DNA from: Spisula solida
Lineage: Eukaryota; Mollusca; Bivalvia; Venerida; Mactridae
DNA: 64,000 nucleotides
Reading direction: 5' to 3'
NCBI GenBank assembly: GCA_947247005.1
Contig: OX365959.1
Coordinates: 32,632,148 to 32,696,147 of the forward strand
The notes under the pieces were generated by a model that saw only the letters and a program-made list of their open reading frames with translations, had not been told where the DNA came from and searched no databases. This document shows positions 37,589 through 50,200 of the stretch, in pieces (the first letter of the stretch is position 1; each line of letters begins with the position of its first letter). Both the position numbers and the translations under genes were made by a program.

Positions 37589-39817
37589 AATATGTTCTAA
37601 CTACTAGTACTAGTATAACATAAACATAATGCTAAATCACTTACGGACAGGTGGCGGGCAATTCCTGGCGGAGACTGAAATACAAAAAAGTTTTGAGTCG
37701 GTCCGTTGACCATTCGAATTACCGCGAATAGACTTATAATTATATTATACTGTTATTGACTTATGTTGAGGTGAATATGATGTTTTGTTGACCTGAAAAA
37801 AGTGATATTGACCGATGACGAAGTCAGAGGTCAATATCACTTTTTGAAGGTCAACTAAACATCATATTCATCGAATTATAAGTCGACAACTGTTATATTG
37901 TATACCATGCCATAAGTCAAGGATATAAAACCTTTGACTCTTTTTAAATTATAACTTCAGTCTCTTCAAACGTTCTAGCTAACAATGATCTTCTTATGTT
38001 AAGTATTCACGTATGTATTAATGGCATTTATCATTAACGGCTAGGTTAGAGCCTATAAATATGTATGACCAGCTGTAGGTCAAATAAAATTGGAAATAAG
38101 GGTACGTTGTTTGGAACGTTATGTTGCAGGAAATGACGTCACGTCATAAAAAAGTAATATCCACCCCAGCCTCGGTTTCGGGGGGTGTATATTAAAATAC
38201 ATAGACCTCTCGTGCAGGCCGTCTAAGCCAATCAGAATCATTGTTACATAATAGATATACAATATAATATGGACTGGCTAGTCAGCCCAAGTGAAGCGAA
38301 GCTGAGGGCCTGAAGTGATGTGAACTATTTCTTATATTATACCGAACATTTAATTTCGATATTATAGGCCTACTTTAGTAACTAGATCTTGATTCTAATA
38401 AGAAAACATTACATACATTTGGGTTGAACTTGTTTATGTTCTAAATAACTACATAATTATCATTATACGGGAGGCCTAACATCTATTTTTGGTCTGTCTG
38501 CATATACACCGAAATAACCCAGAAATGTGAAATACCGGGTTAATTGCTATAATAAATCTATAGACAACTTAAGTGGTTTCAAGTATAAATCACCATCAAT
38601 AGAATTTCGTCTTTTTGTTCAATTTTATGCAAACTAATGCGTCTTTAGAGTTCATACTGAACTTTGTGTCATAAACGCACATAAATTGATCCATGCAATT
38701 ACTGTTGGCAGGACATAAATCTAATTTAAACAAAAAACGCTACAAAAAGAAAAGTACGCGCAACGTCTCGTTAGCCAATCACATTGCAGCATTTGGGCAA
38801 CAATTTTGCGCCGTCATCTTGTAGGGCAACCCGGACATTAGACAAGCTAAAATCAATTTGAATTGTGCAATATTCAATCAAGCCGTATTTCATTAATAAT
38901 GAACACATTTTCAAAATACTGGTATATTTAGAAACTAGAGACCTTCAACATTAATTTGGTAGCAATGTCATACAAATGAATTAATTTGTTATCATGTAAT
39001 TTTCAGAAATATTCTTTACCTTAAATTTTAAAGGCAGGTGTGGAATTATTAAAATTGTTCGCTACAAAATCAGACAACATAGTCTAGTTATACAATTATT
39101 AGAACAAATGTGCACGCTGTTGAAGATTTGTTTCAAATATAAATGGTGAATCGTGCTATTACCACGGATATACACTAGATAATTCCATGGATTGCACTTG
39201 TACTTGCACTTCCTGTGACTTCGTATCACCAGCATTTATTTTTTTAAAATCGGACGAGAAACTAACATGGTTACATAATCAGTAATAAATGAATCTATCA
39301 ACAAGAACATTTCGAAATCTTAAGTTTTCTTTCCTGTCACATGTTTTAGATTACTGTCGACTAGTTTAATCTATTAGTCCCTGTCACCAGTGGTCACTTA
39401 AATCATGATCACCCAAATTTTCATTACATGTTTATGAAACAAAATCCAGATAAACATTCGAAATCTTATATAAAAATGTCTTGCATATTATGTGAGTCGA
39501 TCTTATTTGTCAGATTTTTAAAATAAACGACATTCATGATTATTATTCTTAAAGTATGAATAAAATTATTTTATTTTATTATGCAATTCAATTTATGAAT
39601 CACAATTAGTTTGTCCTTTAAAACCATGGACCGTCTAATATTCTTCCCAGTTTATAACATAATCAAAAGTAATAATTGGAGAAATAATTAAATTCATGTT
39701 TAATGTTGATGAGAATTACATGTTTCCCGACTCTTAATTTTGAAACAGAAACCTGGTTATCCTTTTAAACCACCAATTTGAAATGTTATGATCATAGCCT
39801 CGTGTCATCAATATCTA
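37589..39817. other. Intergenic with dispersed repeat fragments
   Basis: No supported gene. It holds the fold-back at 37770-37872 and one copy (38190-38275) of a block ending 'cgtgcaggccgtctaagcc' that recurs at 41430-41512. The remainder is unremarkable AT-rich DNA. Confidence 0.5.
37770..37872. repeat. Fold-back with about 44-bp arms
   Basis: 'ggtgaatatgatgttttgtt' + 'gacctgaaaaaagtgatatt' + 'gacc' is mirrored by 'ggtcaatatcactttttgaa' + 'ggtcaactaaacatcatatt' + 'catc' around a 15-base loop 'gatgacgaagtcaga'. Weaker pairing extends outward through 'gacttataatt' and 'aattataagtc'. Confidence 0.8.
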
Positions 39818-40461
39818 TTCTAACACGATCTGCGGATTAATCCATTATAGAACATAGAGCAGACCAAGCCATTTATTATTACGGCAATAAAACACGGTAT
39901 CAAATTGGCTGTTACTATTAACGCCCCGTATCACGTGACCTATTTTTGATTGAATGAACGTAAACTTTATAGTAAAACTTTGACGGTCCGCGAGTTCCAC
40001 GAGTATCCAGTGTTACAGCTATTACGCATCTATTTTTAGAAACTCCAATAAACTCTCGAAATAAAGATTCATAAAAACTTTTTATAATCAATTCATTTAT
40101 ATTTTTCATTTCATGAAATAGATACCCTATACTCGTGTTATTAAAATTGTTTCAATGTTTAAAATGTGTTGTTTCCTTCAGAAAATTACGGAGGTCGTTT
40201 TCATTAACGAGGGAGGTAATTGTACCAGCTAATAAGTCACTCAATTTCAGCGTGGAATTATGTTAAATGCCAAATGGGTGAAAATGGAATGCGCGCAGTT
40301 AAATAGTGCGGGATATTATCGTATTTAGAATCGAAATAAAAACTCTGTTCTTGTATTTTGTCGGTGAATAAAACATGGGCACTCGTTCGGTTTCCGCATC
40401 CGAACTCCTGCCCATGTTTTATTCACCGACAAAATACGCGAACAGATTTTTATTTCTTAAA
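39818..40461. repeat. 640-bp dispersed repeat, copy B, with intact terminal hairpin
   Basis: This is the second copy of the repeat at 25241-25882. At 40338-40452 it keeps a long hairpin: 'ctgttcttgtattttgtcgg' + 'tgaataaaacatgggc' pairs with 'gcccatgttttattcaccga' + 'caaaatacgcgaacag', with arms of about 52 bp. In copy A the left arm of this hairpin is mostly deleted. Confidence 0.8.
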
Positions 40462-41499
40462 CAACATATGACAGACATAATCGATATTCGATAGTTAACG
40501 AAGCTTAACATGTACAATGTCACAGGTCACATCAAGATTTAGCGAGATAAGGGGATTAAACTTCGATACTCGGTAGCCATGGTAGTTAAACGAGATAAAC
40601 CAGATTATAATCGAATGGAAACAATCCAATTAGGTATCGGGGACAATTACGCAAGGGACTGAACTTTTGAAAACGGTGCCTGATTTTTGGACATGAAAAC
40701 TGCTACGAAAGTGACGTCCCACCAGGTGGCGCTTTTAACGCTGATAAACGTACATTTTCGAACTGAAGACCGCGAAATGGTAAAGTTCACATCTCATACT
40801 TCAATCATACCAAATATCATTACATTCTGACGTATATTTCTCTTTTGTCGAAAATGTGGGAATACACCTTAAATAAAATGTTTAGTAACATTGGAATTTG
40901 ATTATTTATTAAACACACCAACATACTGATTATGATCATGCGAATGTGTACAGAAGATGAAATGCTATAGTGTATGGAAGATTGCATTACACCGTGTATA
41001 TTTAAATATATATATTAACCCATTAAATTATTTATCTGTTACAATAAAGGGTGTTTCTTTCTAGCCGATTTGCGCAAAAACTTTACATAAATAGCGATTT
41101 AACTAAAAAGAAACATTCTGATTGAGCGGCAAAATTACGCGTGTGAGTGTCTGCTTATTCGGACATTGTTTGGCTCTGCTTTAGTAACTGTTTACGTAAA
41201 ATTCTTCGATTAAAAACCGTCGATTTGCCAGTTTTAAGTAGGCACATAATTATGTTTCACAATATTTTCAAAACATTGACTAAACGCGAAATATGTAACA
41301 GACTTGTATCAAGAGTATCACACGACGTCTCCGTATTAGACTTGCGTAGAAACAACGAATATCCGTAACTATGGGGGGGGCGTGGCTACGATGCGTCTGC
41401 AGAAAGGTCAATTAGTGTGATAGTATTAAAATATATAGACTTCTCGTGCAGGCCGTCTAAGCCAATCAGAATCCTTGTTACATAGTAGGTGTACAATAT
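40462..41499. other. Intergenic, no supported gene
   Basis: A 73-codon frame at 41147-41368 (+) has no recognisable domain. Positions 41430-41512 repeat the block at 38190-38275. Confidence 0.45.
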
Positions 41500-41685
41500 A
41501 CAACTTTATTGTTCTTTACTTCGGTCAACGTGACCTCTATCGATTTTCTTTGTCAGTTGTATTGGAGTCCACAACTTTAAAATCACAACACCGTGTTATT
41601 GATTTTTATTGGAAATGTTAATCGGTCAGCATTGTAATACATTTAGACACGCCTTATGTTTACAAAATTACAGCCAATGATATAA
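41500..41685. repeat. Dispersed repeat, copy 1 of 2 (about 185 bp)
   Basis: It shares with 42120-42300 the order 'tcaacgtgacc', 'ctatcgattt', 'ttgtattggagtc', 'acaactttaaaatcaca', 'gtgttattgatttttattgg' and 'gtcagcattgtaatacattt' through 'cagccaatgatataa'. A weaker relative of the left part occurs at 56395-56455. Confidence 0.8.
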
Positions 41686-41790
41686 GTTAGAAAGAGATAC
41701 TTAAAGCTTGGTTGTTTATTTTGTCTCGGGATACGCCCTCGACAAAATAAGACAACCTCGCATTTGCGTTCTCTTTCTATACTATAACAT
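41686..41790. repeat. Dispersed repeat block shared with 43797-43890
   Basis: Both copies contain 'ggttattttgtctc' or the close variant 'gtttattttgtctc', then 'tacgccctcgacaaa', 'taagacaacctcgc' and 'tttgcgttctctttctat'. At 43797 the block abuts the right end of a TTAA-ended MITE. Confidence 0.75.
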
Positions 41791-42119
41791 AGTCATCTTT
41801 TAAGACAAATTTGGCTTACATTTCGATTGCTTAGAAGAATTATAAGTGTAAAATACTAGATATATTTAGAATATAACCTACAGTATGAGCCAATGAAAAC
41901 GCCGAAGTTTGGCGGTTAAATGAAAATTTAATCATTAAAATTTTCTCTTCATAGACTTGACGTCATGCGTTGGCGCTACTTTCTATCGGCCAATCAGAAT
42001 GCAGAATGTTATATTCTAAGTAAATTATTCGCTCGCTCCGCCCTTTTTAATCATTAAAATTCACTTAATATGTTCTAACTATAACTTAAGAAAACAAGAC
42101 AAACTACTTATGGAAAACA

Positions 42120-42300
42120 AGCTTTCTGTATTTACGTCAACGTGACCGCTATCGATTTGCATAGTCAAATTGTATTGGAGTCTACAACTTTAAAATCACA
42201 GCACAGTGTTATTGATTTTTATTGGACATTTTTAATTGGTCAGCATTGTAATACATTTAGACACGCCTTATGTTTACAAAGTGACAGCCAATGATATAAA
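42120..42300. repeat. Dispersed repeat, copy 2 of 2 (about 180 bp)
   Basis: Partner of 41500-41685 in the same orientation, about 620 bp downstream. It follows a 'gctcgctccgccc...cattaaaattcac' segment related to the hairpin at 37514. Confidence 0.8.
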
Positions 42301-43235
42301 TTACAAAGAAAACTTTAGGTGATTGACAACTCTTAAATTTTTCAGTACAAGAGGTATCAAACACCTGATTTTTATGAAGAACACGCTCATGATAGTAATT
42401 GTGCAAACCCTTACAGGTTTGCTCGGCTAAACCCCCTTAAAACTGATATTTGCATTTTACCAAAAACTTTGACATTTAATTTTTATGAAACTAGGCATGC
42501 ACGAAATTTCGTAAATACGGAATCACACGATAACGTTTGTTTTAGAATATGCGTGTTATATATGTTATATGTATTTTTTTTATTATTAAATGATATTTTA
42601 AAATATGTGAATTTTCATTTTAAAGTTATACGAAAAAAATAGTTGAACAACATACTGTCTTCGTACATGCAACCAGTAAAGTAACTATTATAGAAGTTTT
42701 ATCCATTGTGAGTAACTAATTAAAGAAAATAATTGAAGTAAGTAGTTGCTGGGGTATTTTATTTAATTTTAGAAGTTTTATCCCAAATTGCATGGCAGTT
42801 GCTCGGCTAGAATTTTTTAATTGACACTTAAAGATTTCGGAAATGTCGAAAAGCAGGAAAGTTTACAAAATACATCAACGTTTTGATACGTTGTACCCAG
42901 TTTTCGCGATAATTTGTTTTTGAATAATCAGTATATTTAAAGATGAACCCAGTTTTAGCTACATGCGCTTTTACATTAGCTAGTCTATATTAATACGAAA
43001 TAAATGCAAAAGAACCTTCCTTTAAAGAGGTCGGGGTATTTGCTAAACAAATATTAAAACGTGTCACATACGTTGTAGCTACTATTCGCGAGCGTTGGTG
43101 TTTCATACATTTGGAATAAAAGACACATAACATTTCAGCTATAGCTTTTTTGCAAGCTTATTATAGTCTCATAAAGTAAAAACTATACAGTAAATTCGCG
43201 ATTTTAAGACACGAGAACATGCTGAGACATTAATT

Positions 43236-43313
43236 TTAAGTTTTTCGTACTATTTCATCATGGTAGTCAGACGCTTTCAACATATCTACACCGATTTCTA
43301 AACTTCCGCCCAA
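43236..43313 (-). CDS. Candidate terminal coding exon of the cadherin gene (uncertain)
   Basis: On the minus strand 'aactcttcag' precedes a frame that opens LGGSLEIGVDMLKASDYH and ends after 25 residues at TAA. Composition and position suit a cytoplasmic tail end. Phase is the problem: this frame needs a phase-0 junction, while the last confident exon (44142-44209) ends in phase 1. A further small exon between them or another donor would be required. The phase-1 reading of the same exon also stays open for 14 codons. Confidence 0.3.
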   Translation of the reverse strand: MGGSLEIGVDMLKASDYHDEIVRKT

Positions 43314-43333
43314 CTGAAGAGTTTGCATTAACC

Positions 43334-43807
43334 TTAAGGTTAGAAACCACCAAATAATTTTGCTCTTTAGTTCAATGTAAAGTTACAATAGTAGGCCCCA
43401 AATTTATACATCTTTTAGTCTATCGGCAGCAGGAAGACATATACCATTTTAAAGAAGTACCTTTGAGCTTCAAATAATACAATAAAAAAGGGGGGTCATG
43501 TATCTTCTAAGAAATTTGTCCATCAAACATGGTCTACCTATTTTTACGCATGTCCGGACTGATTCAATCCGGGTTTTACCCGATTCTACTTTCACTTTGG
43601 TATCAATGTAAGAATATCAAGATATTCCAGATTTTCCAGTTTCACTACATAACATGCATATTTACAATGCATTTAAACTCAATTTCATCACTCCAGTGCA
43701 CACTTGTCAAGAAATATCCCCATTTACAGGCAAGCCAAAGTTTTTTTAAGGACTACTTGAGTATCACCATTTTGCCCGCGTAGGCATTTGGTGGTTCTTT
43801 ACCTTAA
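43334..43807. mobile_element. 474-bp TTAA-ended MITE
   Basis: The left end 'ttaaggttagaaaccaccaa' and right end 'ttggtggttctttaccttaa' are inverted copies, about 22 bp with a few mismatches. Both edges carry TTAA, the target of piggyBac-like and some other superfamilies. The 84-codon frame inside (43529-43783, +) shows no transposase motif. Confidence 0.65.
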
Positions 43808-44141
43808 CGCTCGGTTGGTTATTTTGTCTCTGGCTACGCCCTCGACAAATAAGACAACCTCGCGTTTGCGTTCTCTTTCTATAACATGTTGATGTACAAT
43901 ACTAATCAAAATGACTTTGGTCGAAATATTGATACATGTACATGCAATATATTTACCAATTTTTTTTTAAATATTTATATCATGACACAAAACAAAATCA
44001 TATCGAGTACAGTTTGAATAGAAACTGTGGTGAGTGATAACCGCCATAATGGTTTATACTAAACCATGCCTTTTTTGCACACTTATTATGGGCGGACAAT
44101 AATACTAGTCCATAGTGAATAGTCAAACAAAACCAACATAC

Positions 44142-44209
44142 CCATGTTTACAGACTTCATTTCTCCAAAATCTTCTGGACGCTCCTTAAAATCAAATCTG
44201 CGTCTTGGC
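44142..44209 (-). CDS. Cadherin gene exon 12, start of cytoplasmic tail
   Basis: Acceptor 'atttcttaaag' and donor 'g|gtatgttgg'; 68 nt, phase 2 in, phase 1 out. It encodes PRRRFDFKERPEDFGEM and a few more residues. The basic cluster after the helix fits the stop-transfer rule. No catenin-binding motif is visible in this part. Confidence 0.65.
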
Positions 44210-47200
44210 CTTTAAGAAATAAAACGGTTAATAATTCATAGAAAGGTCAATTATTTACAGCAACCAAAAAGGCACATGTGAGCACTGTTTGAAGAGACCC
44301 TGTTCGGATCGTTTTTGTATGACGTCGCGAACGCTCGTATTCAAACGTTATTCAACGTAACTTCCAAAAATATTTCATAAATGCAGTATTCTATCAATTC
44401 TTGCAATAAACTGTTCAAGATAGCATCTTATTTCAGAATTGTGTTTAGATTTTAAAAATGCAAATCAAAATTGTAAATGTTTGCATTTAAAGAAAAACTA
44501 CTAATGGTTTAAGCGATTAACTCCTTGTTTTTCTCAATCAGAGGGCCTTTCCGGAATAGGTCACCATAGTAAACAAACACGTTATTTTAACATATAATAT
44601 GAGAACATTGAAAGCTAAGATATAGATATATGTATATGGTTAATTTTTTATAACTGAATCAGTAGACTTTCTTTTTTTCTTATTTTAGAGCTTTTCAATG
44701 CATGTAAGGTGGAATAAAAATTGTCATCGTCAGTTTATCTAAGCTGTCTTCCAGCAATTGATCATATTATTGATCTATACGAACTTTAACAATTGACAGG
44801 CAAATGCTGAAGTCTATGACGGACCAATATTTTCAGCTAACCGAGAACGTGATTTTATCATTGTAACAAAGATTTGCATATAATGAACGGACGGAAATAT
44901 CATGAAGCTATTACAATCACATACCCTCTCAACAGATTCCAACATCCGTATGTTCCATTGCATGTGAAGATAATGTATAGCAATGTAACACCGACACCAA
45001 AGAGTAGTACCATACAGAACGTGAACCAGGCCACGTTTCTCTTGTCATCAAAAAATGTAAGATAATATGTTGTTGTTGTTGTTGTACTGGTGGTTGTTGT
45101 ATCTGCACAAAATATAACATAATGTTAAAGTTGTTCATATCTTTGTGATATGCTGCCGTGAACAATTGTACACAAGCAACACCTTACAGTTCGTATAACG
45201 ATCGTAGAATCACTATTACAAAGCAGATTAATGAAACAACTAAATACGATCATTATCTAATTACAAAAACCACAACTGATACATGTATTATATGTACATG
45301 CACATACGTACATGAACATGTTGATCATATGAAACTATGTATGTGGAAATATATAACACAACAATATGTTTGAGTTCAAAATTTGAAAACTTTATTTTGC
45401 CAACAAATTAACATATTTACACATACATGTGTATGTACATTTCCACGTACAATGTAAACATTTGTACCGTTTCGCTTTTTACAAACAACTAAAACACATC
45501 CAAAAACACATCCTCGTGAAGAACACTTCTTCAGAGAGCAGTTAAAGCATACGAAATGCGCAATTGTATATATAGAGGATATTACATGAGTGTCTTTTCA
45601 TATTGAATTTATTAATAACATGTTGAATAAAATGATAAAATGCGAGGCTCAGCCTACGATGATTGTAGAAAGGGAATAGTTCAACGTCACGTTACAGAAC
45701 GATGATCGTAGAAAGGGAATAGTTCAACGTCACGTTACAAAACGATTATCGTAGAAAGGGAATAGTTCAACGTCACGTTACAGAACGATTATCGTAGAAA
45801 GGGAATAGTTCAACGTCACGTTACAGAACGATGATCGTAGAAAGGGAATAGTTCAACGTCACGTTACAGAACGATTATCGTAGAAAGGGAATAGTTCAAC
45901 GTCACGTTACAGAACGATGATCGTAGAAGGGGAATAGTTCAACGTCACGTTACAGAACGATGATCGTAGAAAGGGAATAGTTCAACGTCACGTTACAGAA
46001 CGATGATCGTAGAAGGGGAATAGTTCAACGTCACGTTACAGAACGATGATCGTAGAAGGGCAATAGTTCAACGTTACGTTACAGAACGATGATCGTAGAA
46101 AATGAACCATTTAGCGTCACGTTACAGAACGATGATCGTAGAAAGGGAATCGTTTAGCGTCACGTTACAAGAAATGTAAGATAATGATAGTACCTGATAT
46201 TGTTATAGTTACTACGGCTGTATCATTTTGTCCTCCAGAATCCGTGACAATAGCGTTCAATGTTACTGTTGTGTCGTATCCCATGACACTTCCAAATGGA
46301 GTGTTTCGTACGGTCAGAAGCCCGGCATTGTCTAAGGCGAAATGTGGAACTGAAAGTGAGCTTTGATCGAGTGTGTATGTAAGTACGCCATATGTTCCTA
46401 TATCAGCATCAGTTGCAGTAAGCGTTCCAATAGTGGTGCCAGCTGTAGCATAATAACTCAGATGGAAGAAGTACGAGGCAGGTGAGAAATCTGGTACGTT
46501 GTCGTTGATATTAGCTGTAGCAAATATAAATACATGGTTTACTATTGGAATGAGAGACAACTGGCTCACAACAGTAAACATTATATTTTACGGTCAACCT
46601 CGAGTTTTCATTGACCATCTGCTGAATGGATGTCCGATTTAATAGATCAATAAGATTTTTAAGATATCATTATAGCATATTGTCTACAACTATATTAAGT
46701 AATCAGTTTTTGGTAGTTCAAAATTAAAGTTCAGTTTTTTCCAACCTATTGTTGCAAAGGTTTGTTTATCAGGTTTCGCTTGTAAAAATGATGATTTGAA
46801 AATTTCCTTTTATGGATGATTCTCCGTGGACCTTACCTGTGGTTACTTATAGAATTAGTCTTGTTATAGGAAAACTAAACAATTATTTAATTAAGGTCGA
46901 TTGCGACATACATTTACATGAATCTTGAAACTAACCTATAGATATATAAAGGGTCGCTGTGTCTGACAAACCGCCTGGGTCAGTAACATTCAATGTACAC
47001 GTCACTAAGGACGGAAGTGACGTTGCGTCCAGGTCATAATCAGACTGGAAGAGCACATCTAATCCAGCATTCAGGGTAAAATAAGCGGTTTCTGTACCAC
47101 AGTCCATAGTCACTGTTGTTGCGTCGTTTTCTGGATCGGTTATTCCAAACGGAGGGGAGCCAATAACGTCGTTGGCCTGGAATATAGATGGACACGTATT

Positions 47201-50200
47201 ACACCAGTTTTTGGAACTTTCCTTGGAACAAAAAGTTAAACAAGTGCTCGGACCATGGTCCTTTAATCATTAAGCGAATCAAAGCAACATAAGGCATGCA
47301 TGTACTTTAATTTAAACGTTTTGGTGTTTTAACGCCATTCTTCAACAGAGTTATTGTCCCGAACATTTATTTATCTTTAGCAGTATATATTTTCTGCATA
47401 CCGAAACAACACCGCAATAACAAAAATAACGGCTCTTTGTAGTTTGTCTTTATATTGTGACATAATTCATATTTTTAATTATACATTTACATCATTCGGA
47501 TCAAGGGCGTTTAAAGTTTATACAGAATGGGCTTTTACCTGATTGGTACTAAATTAAAGAAAATAGATGGCTTGAACAGCCAACACCATAGTAACAATAT
47601 TTAATCTTACCTGCCCTTCGTTGGTAGATAAACTATAACTGGTTTGGCTGAACGATGGAGCTTCGTTTACATTGGTTACATCTATAACGAGTGTCTGAGT
47701 ATCCGTAACAACAGGATCAGCTACTGTGACGTCAAAGCTAAATGACGTAGCAGTAATAGTTTCATAATCCAAAGGATTTGATGTGTATATTGTTCCATTA
47801 TCTACAAGATATCATAGATACATGTTATACACTCAGCACAAATAAAAAGTATTTATTGGGAAGCTTAGTTTTCTATTTACACCACCTTCATAACATTTCG
47901 TCTCATTGGTGGCATTTATCAATGGCCTACGCTCGGGAGGGATACAAAACGGTCGGAGCAAATTCAGACATTTTCTATCAGATTTGTTTTATGACAACAT
48001 TAACGATAGGGCATGAAGTGAACTATAGCTAACACATTCCGTTAAATAAATCAACAATTAATGCCAATAATTCCATATAACTTAGGCCACCAACTGTGTA
48101 CTAACACGATTTCGTGGAAATAATAATCTGTACTAGGTAACCTGTGTTGGTGTGCTTATCAGGCGAGCTATTTGCTTGAATTCCGTGTTTTGAATACTAG
48201 TACAAGGTAAGGGCCTTATACTACAGTAGGAGAAAGGTTTATACATATATGACTTCCGGTTAATGGTGGACAGTGGTCAAGAAAATTGTCAACAAATAAA
48301 ATCTGGTTTATAAGTTATCACAGAACGTCTGGAAGCGAATATCTGGTTAACATGGATGCAGGAGGGTCGGAGGCAGGAGGTGAGGCTATGCTCGATGAAT
48401 CAGAGGCAGAAATGAGTGAGTTGTTAAGTTTTTTTGTCCCGACACAGAATCGATTTGAAAGGCGGGAAAGTGACGGTTGGAAAACACAAACAAAGAAAAG
48501 AAAAAAGTATAGCAGTGGTAGCGTTCATATGGACGATTTTGCTAGTCTAAGCATGGATGATAAACTTTCACGCATTTATGATCAGTTATATAAAATATCA
48601 AACATTGAATCCCAACAATTGCAGTGCAAAAGTGATATCCAAAATGTAAACAAACAGGCAGTAGTGTTATTGATTTAGTACTTTGTAAAAGTGATATGTT
48701 TGACTATATTTTTAACTTTAAAGTACATGAACCAAACATTGTGTCTGATCATTGTTTAGTAAATTTTTCTATTAAGTCCTGTAAAAATGATCATGCTGAT
48801 ACTACCAATGTTTATAATACTAATTCAATTGATGAAAACCCAAGGATGGCATATTTTATAAATGGGATACTGAAAAAAGAGGATCATTTTTAAACTCATT
48901 GAATCAAGATGAAGTTAGAACTAAATTTGACCATCATTGTGAGGAAATAAATATGTCAGAATCACCAGATGACATCAATAAAAATTTATCCAATTTTTAC
49001 CATCAAATAGAGGATGTTTGTGATCCATTTTTTAAAAAGAATATTAGTTCAAAAGGACCCGTTGTACGTCAAATAATCAGCCATGGTATGATGAGGAATG
49101 CCAATGTAGTCAAAATGATTTTTATACTTGTTTAAATTTTTATAGGAAAGATAAATCTGACCAAAATAGAATAGAAATGGTTAAAGCAAGAAGTACATAT
49201 AAATCTCTACTTAGAAGTAAAAGATATCAGTTTGAACTAAAACAGACTAGAAAATTACAAGATCTCAAGTATAAAAATGCTAAAGAATATTGGAAATTGT
49301 TGAAAAGTTCATGCCAGCAAAATAAAAATTCTATTACAAAAAGTACATTAAACACTGATAACTTTGCTGCATATTTTAAATCAATTAATGATCCAGAATC
49401 AGTTTTCTTTCAAGCGGATGAAGATGTTATATATTTCAATGATAGGTACTTAAACGGGGAACTAGATGTTATGTTTCAAGAATTAAACGTTGATATTGAA
49501 GAAAATGAGATTGCACTAGCATGTAAACAATTAAAAATTGGAAAATCTGCAGGTCCTGATCTGATGTTAAATGAATTTTTTATAACTGGGATTAAGGATA
49601 GTCATTTTCTCAAGTGTCTGAGAACATTATTTAACAAAATATTTAAAATTGGATATTTTCCAGACCAATGGTCCGAAGGTTTTGTAGTACCTTTACACAA
49701 AAAGGGTGGTTTTAATGACCCTGGTAATTATAGGGGCATAACTTTATTAAGTACTCTAAGTAAATTGTTTACGAAAGTTTTAAATAATAGACTCACTGAT
49801 TGGGCAGAGTGCTATAATGTTTATATAGAGGCTCAATCTGGTTTCAGAAAACATATGAGTACCACAGATAATGTTTTTGTCTTACATTCTTTAATTAACC
49901 ACTTGATAAATGACAATAAGAAAATGTATGCAGCTTTTATTTATTTTACTAAAGCCTTTTGATTATATTGTTAGAGACATTCTATGGTATAAGTTGGTCA
50001 AGTTAGGTATTCGTGGTAAAATGTTTAATATTGTAAAGTCGATATATGAGGGATACAAAACAACGTGTCGCGTAAAATATAACAACAAGTTAAGTGATGA
50101 ATTTACATGTATGTTAGGTGTTAGACAAGGAGAAAGTTTATCCCCATTTTTATTTGCTATGCATTTAAATGATATTGAAGAGTATTTTGTTTTGAACGGG

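Noticed and set aside
43529..43783. 84-codon frame inside the TTAA-ended MITE
   Set aside because: It lies wholly inside a short non-autonomous element and has no transposase motif.
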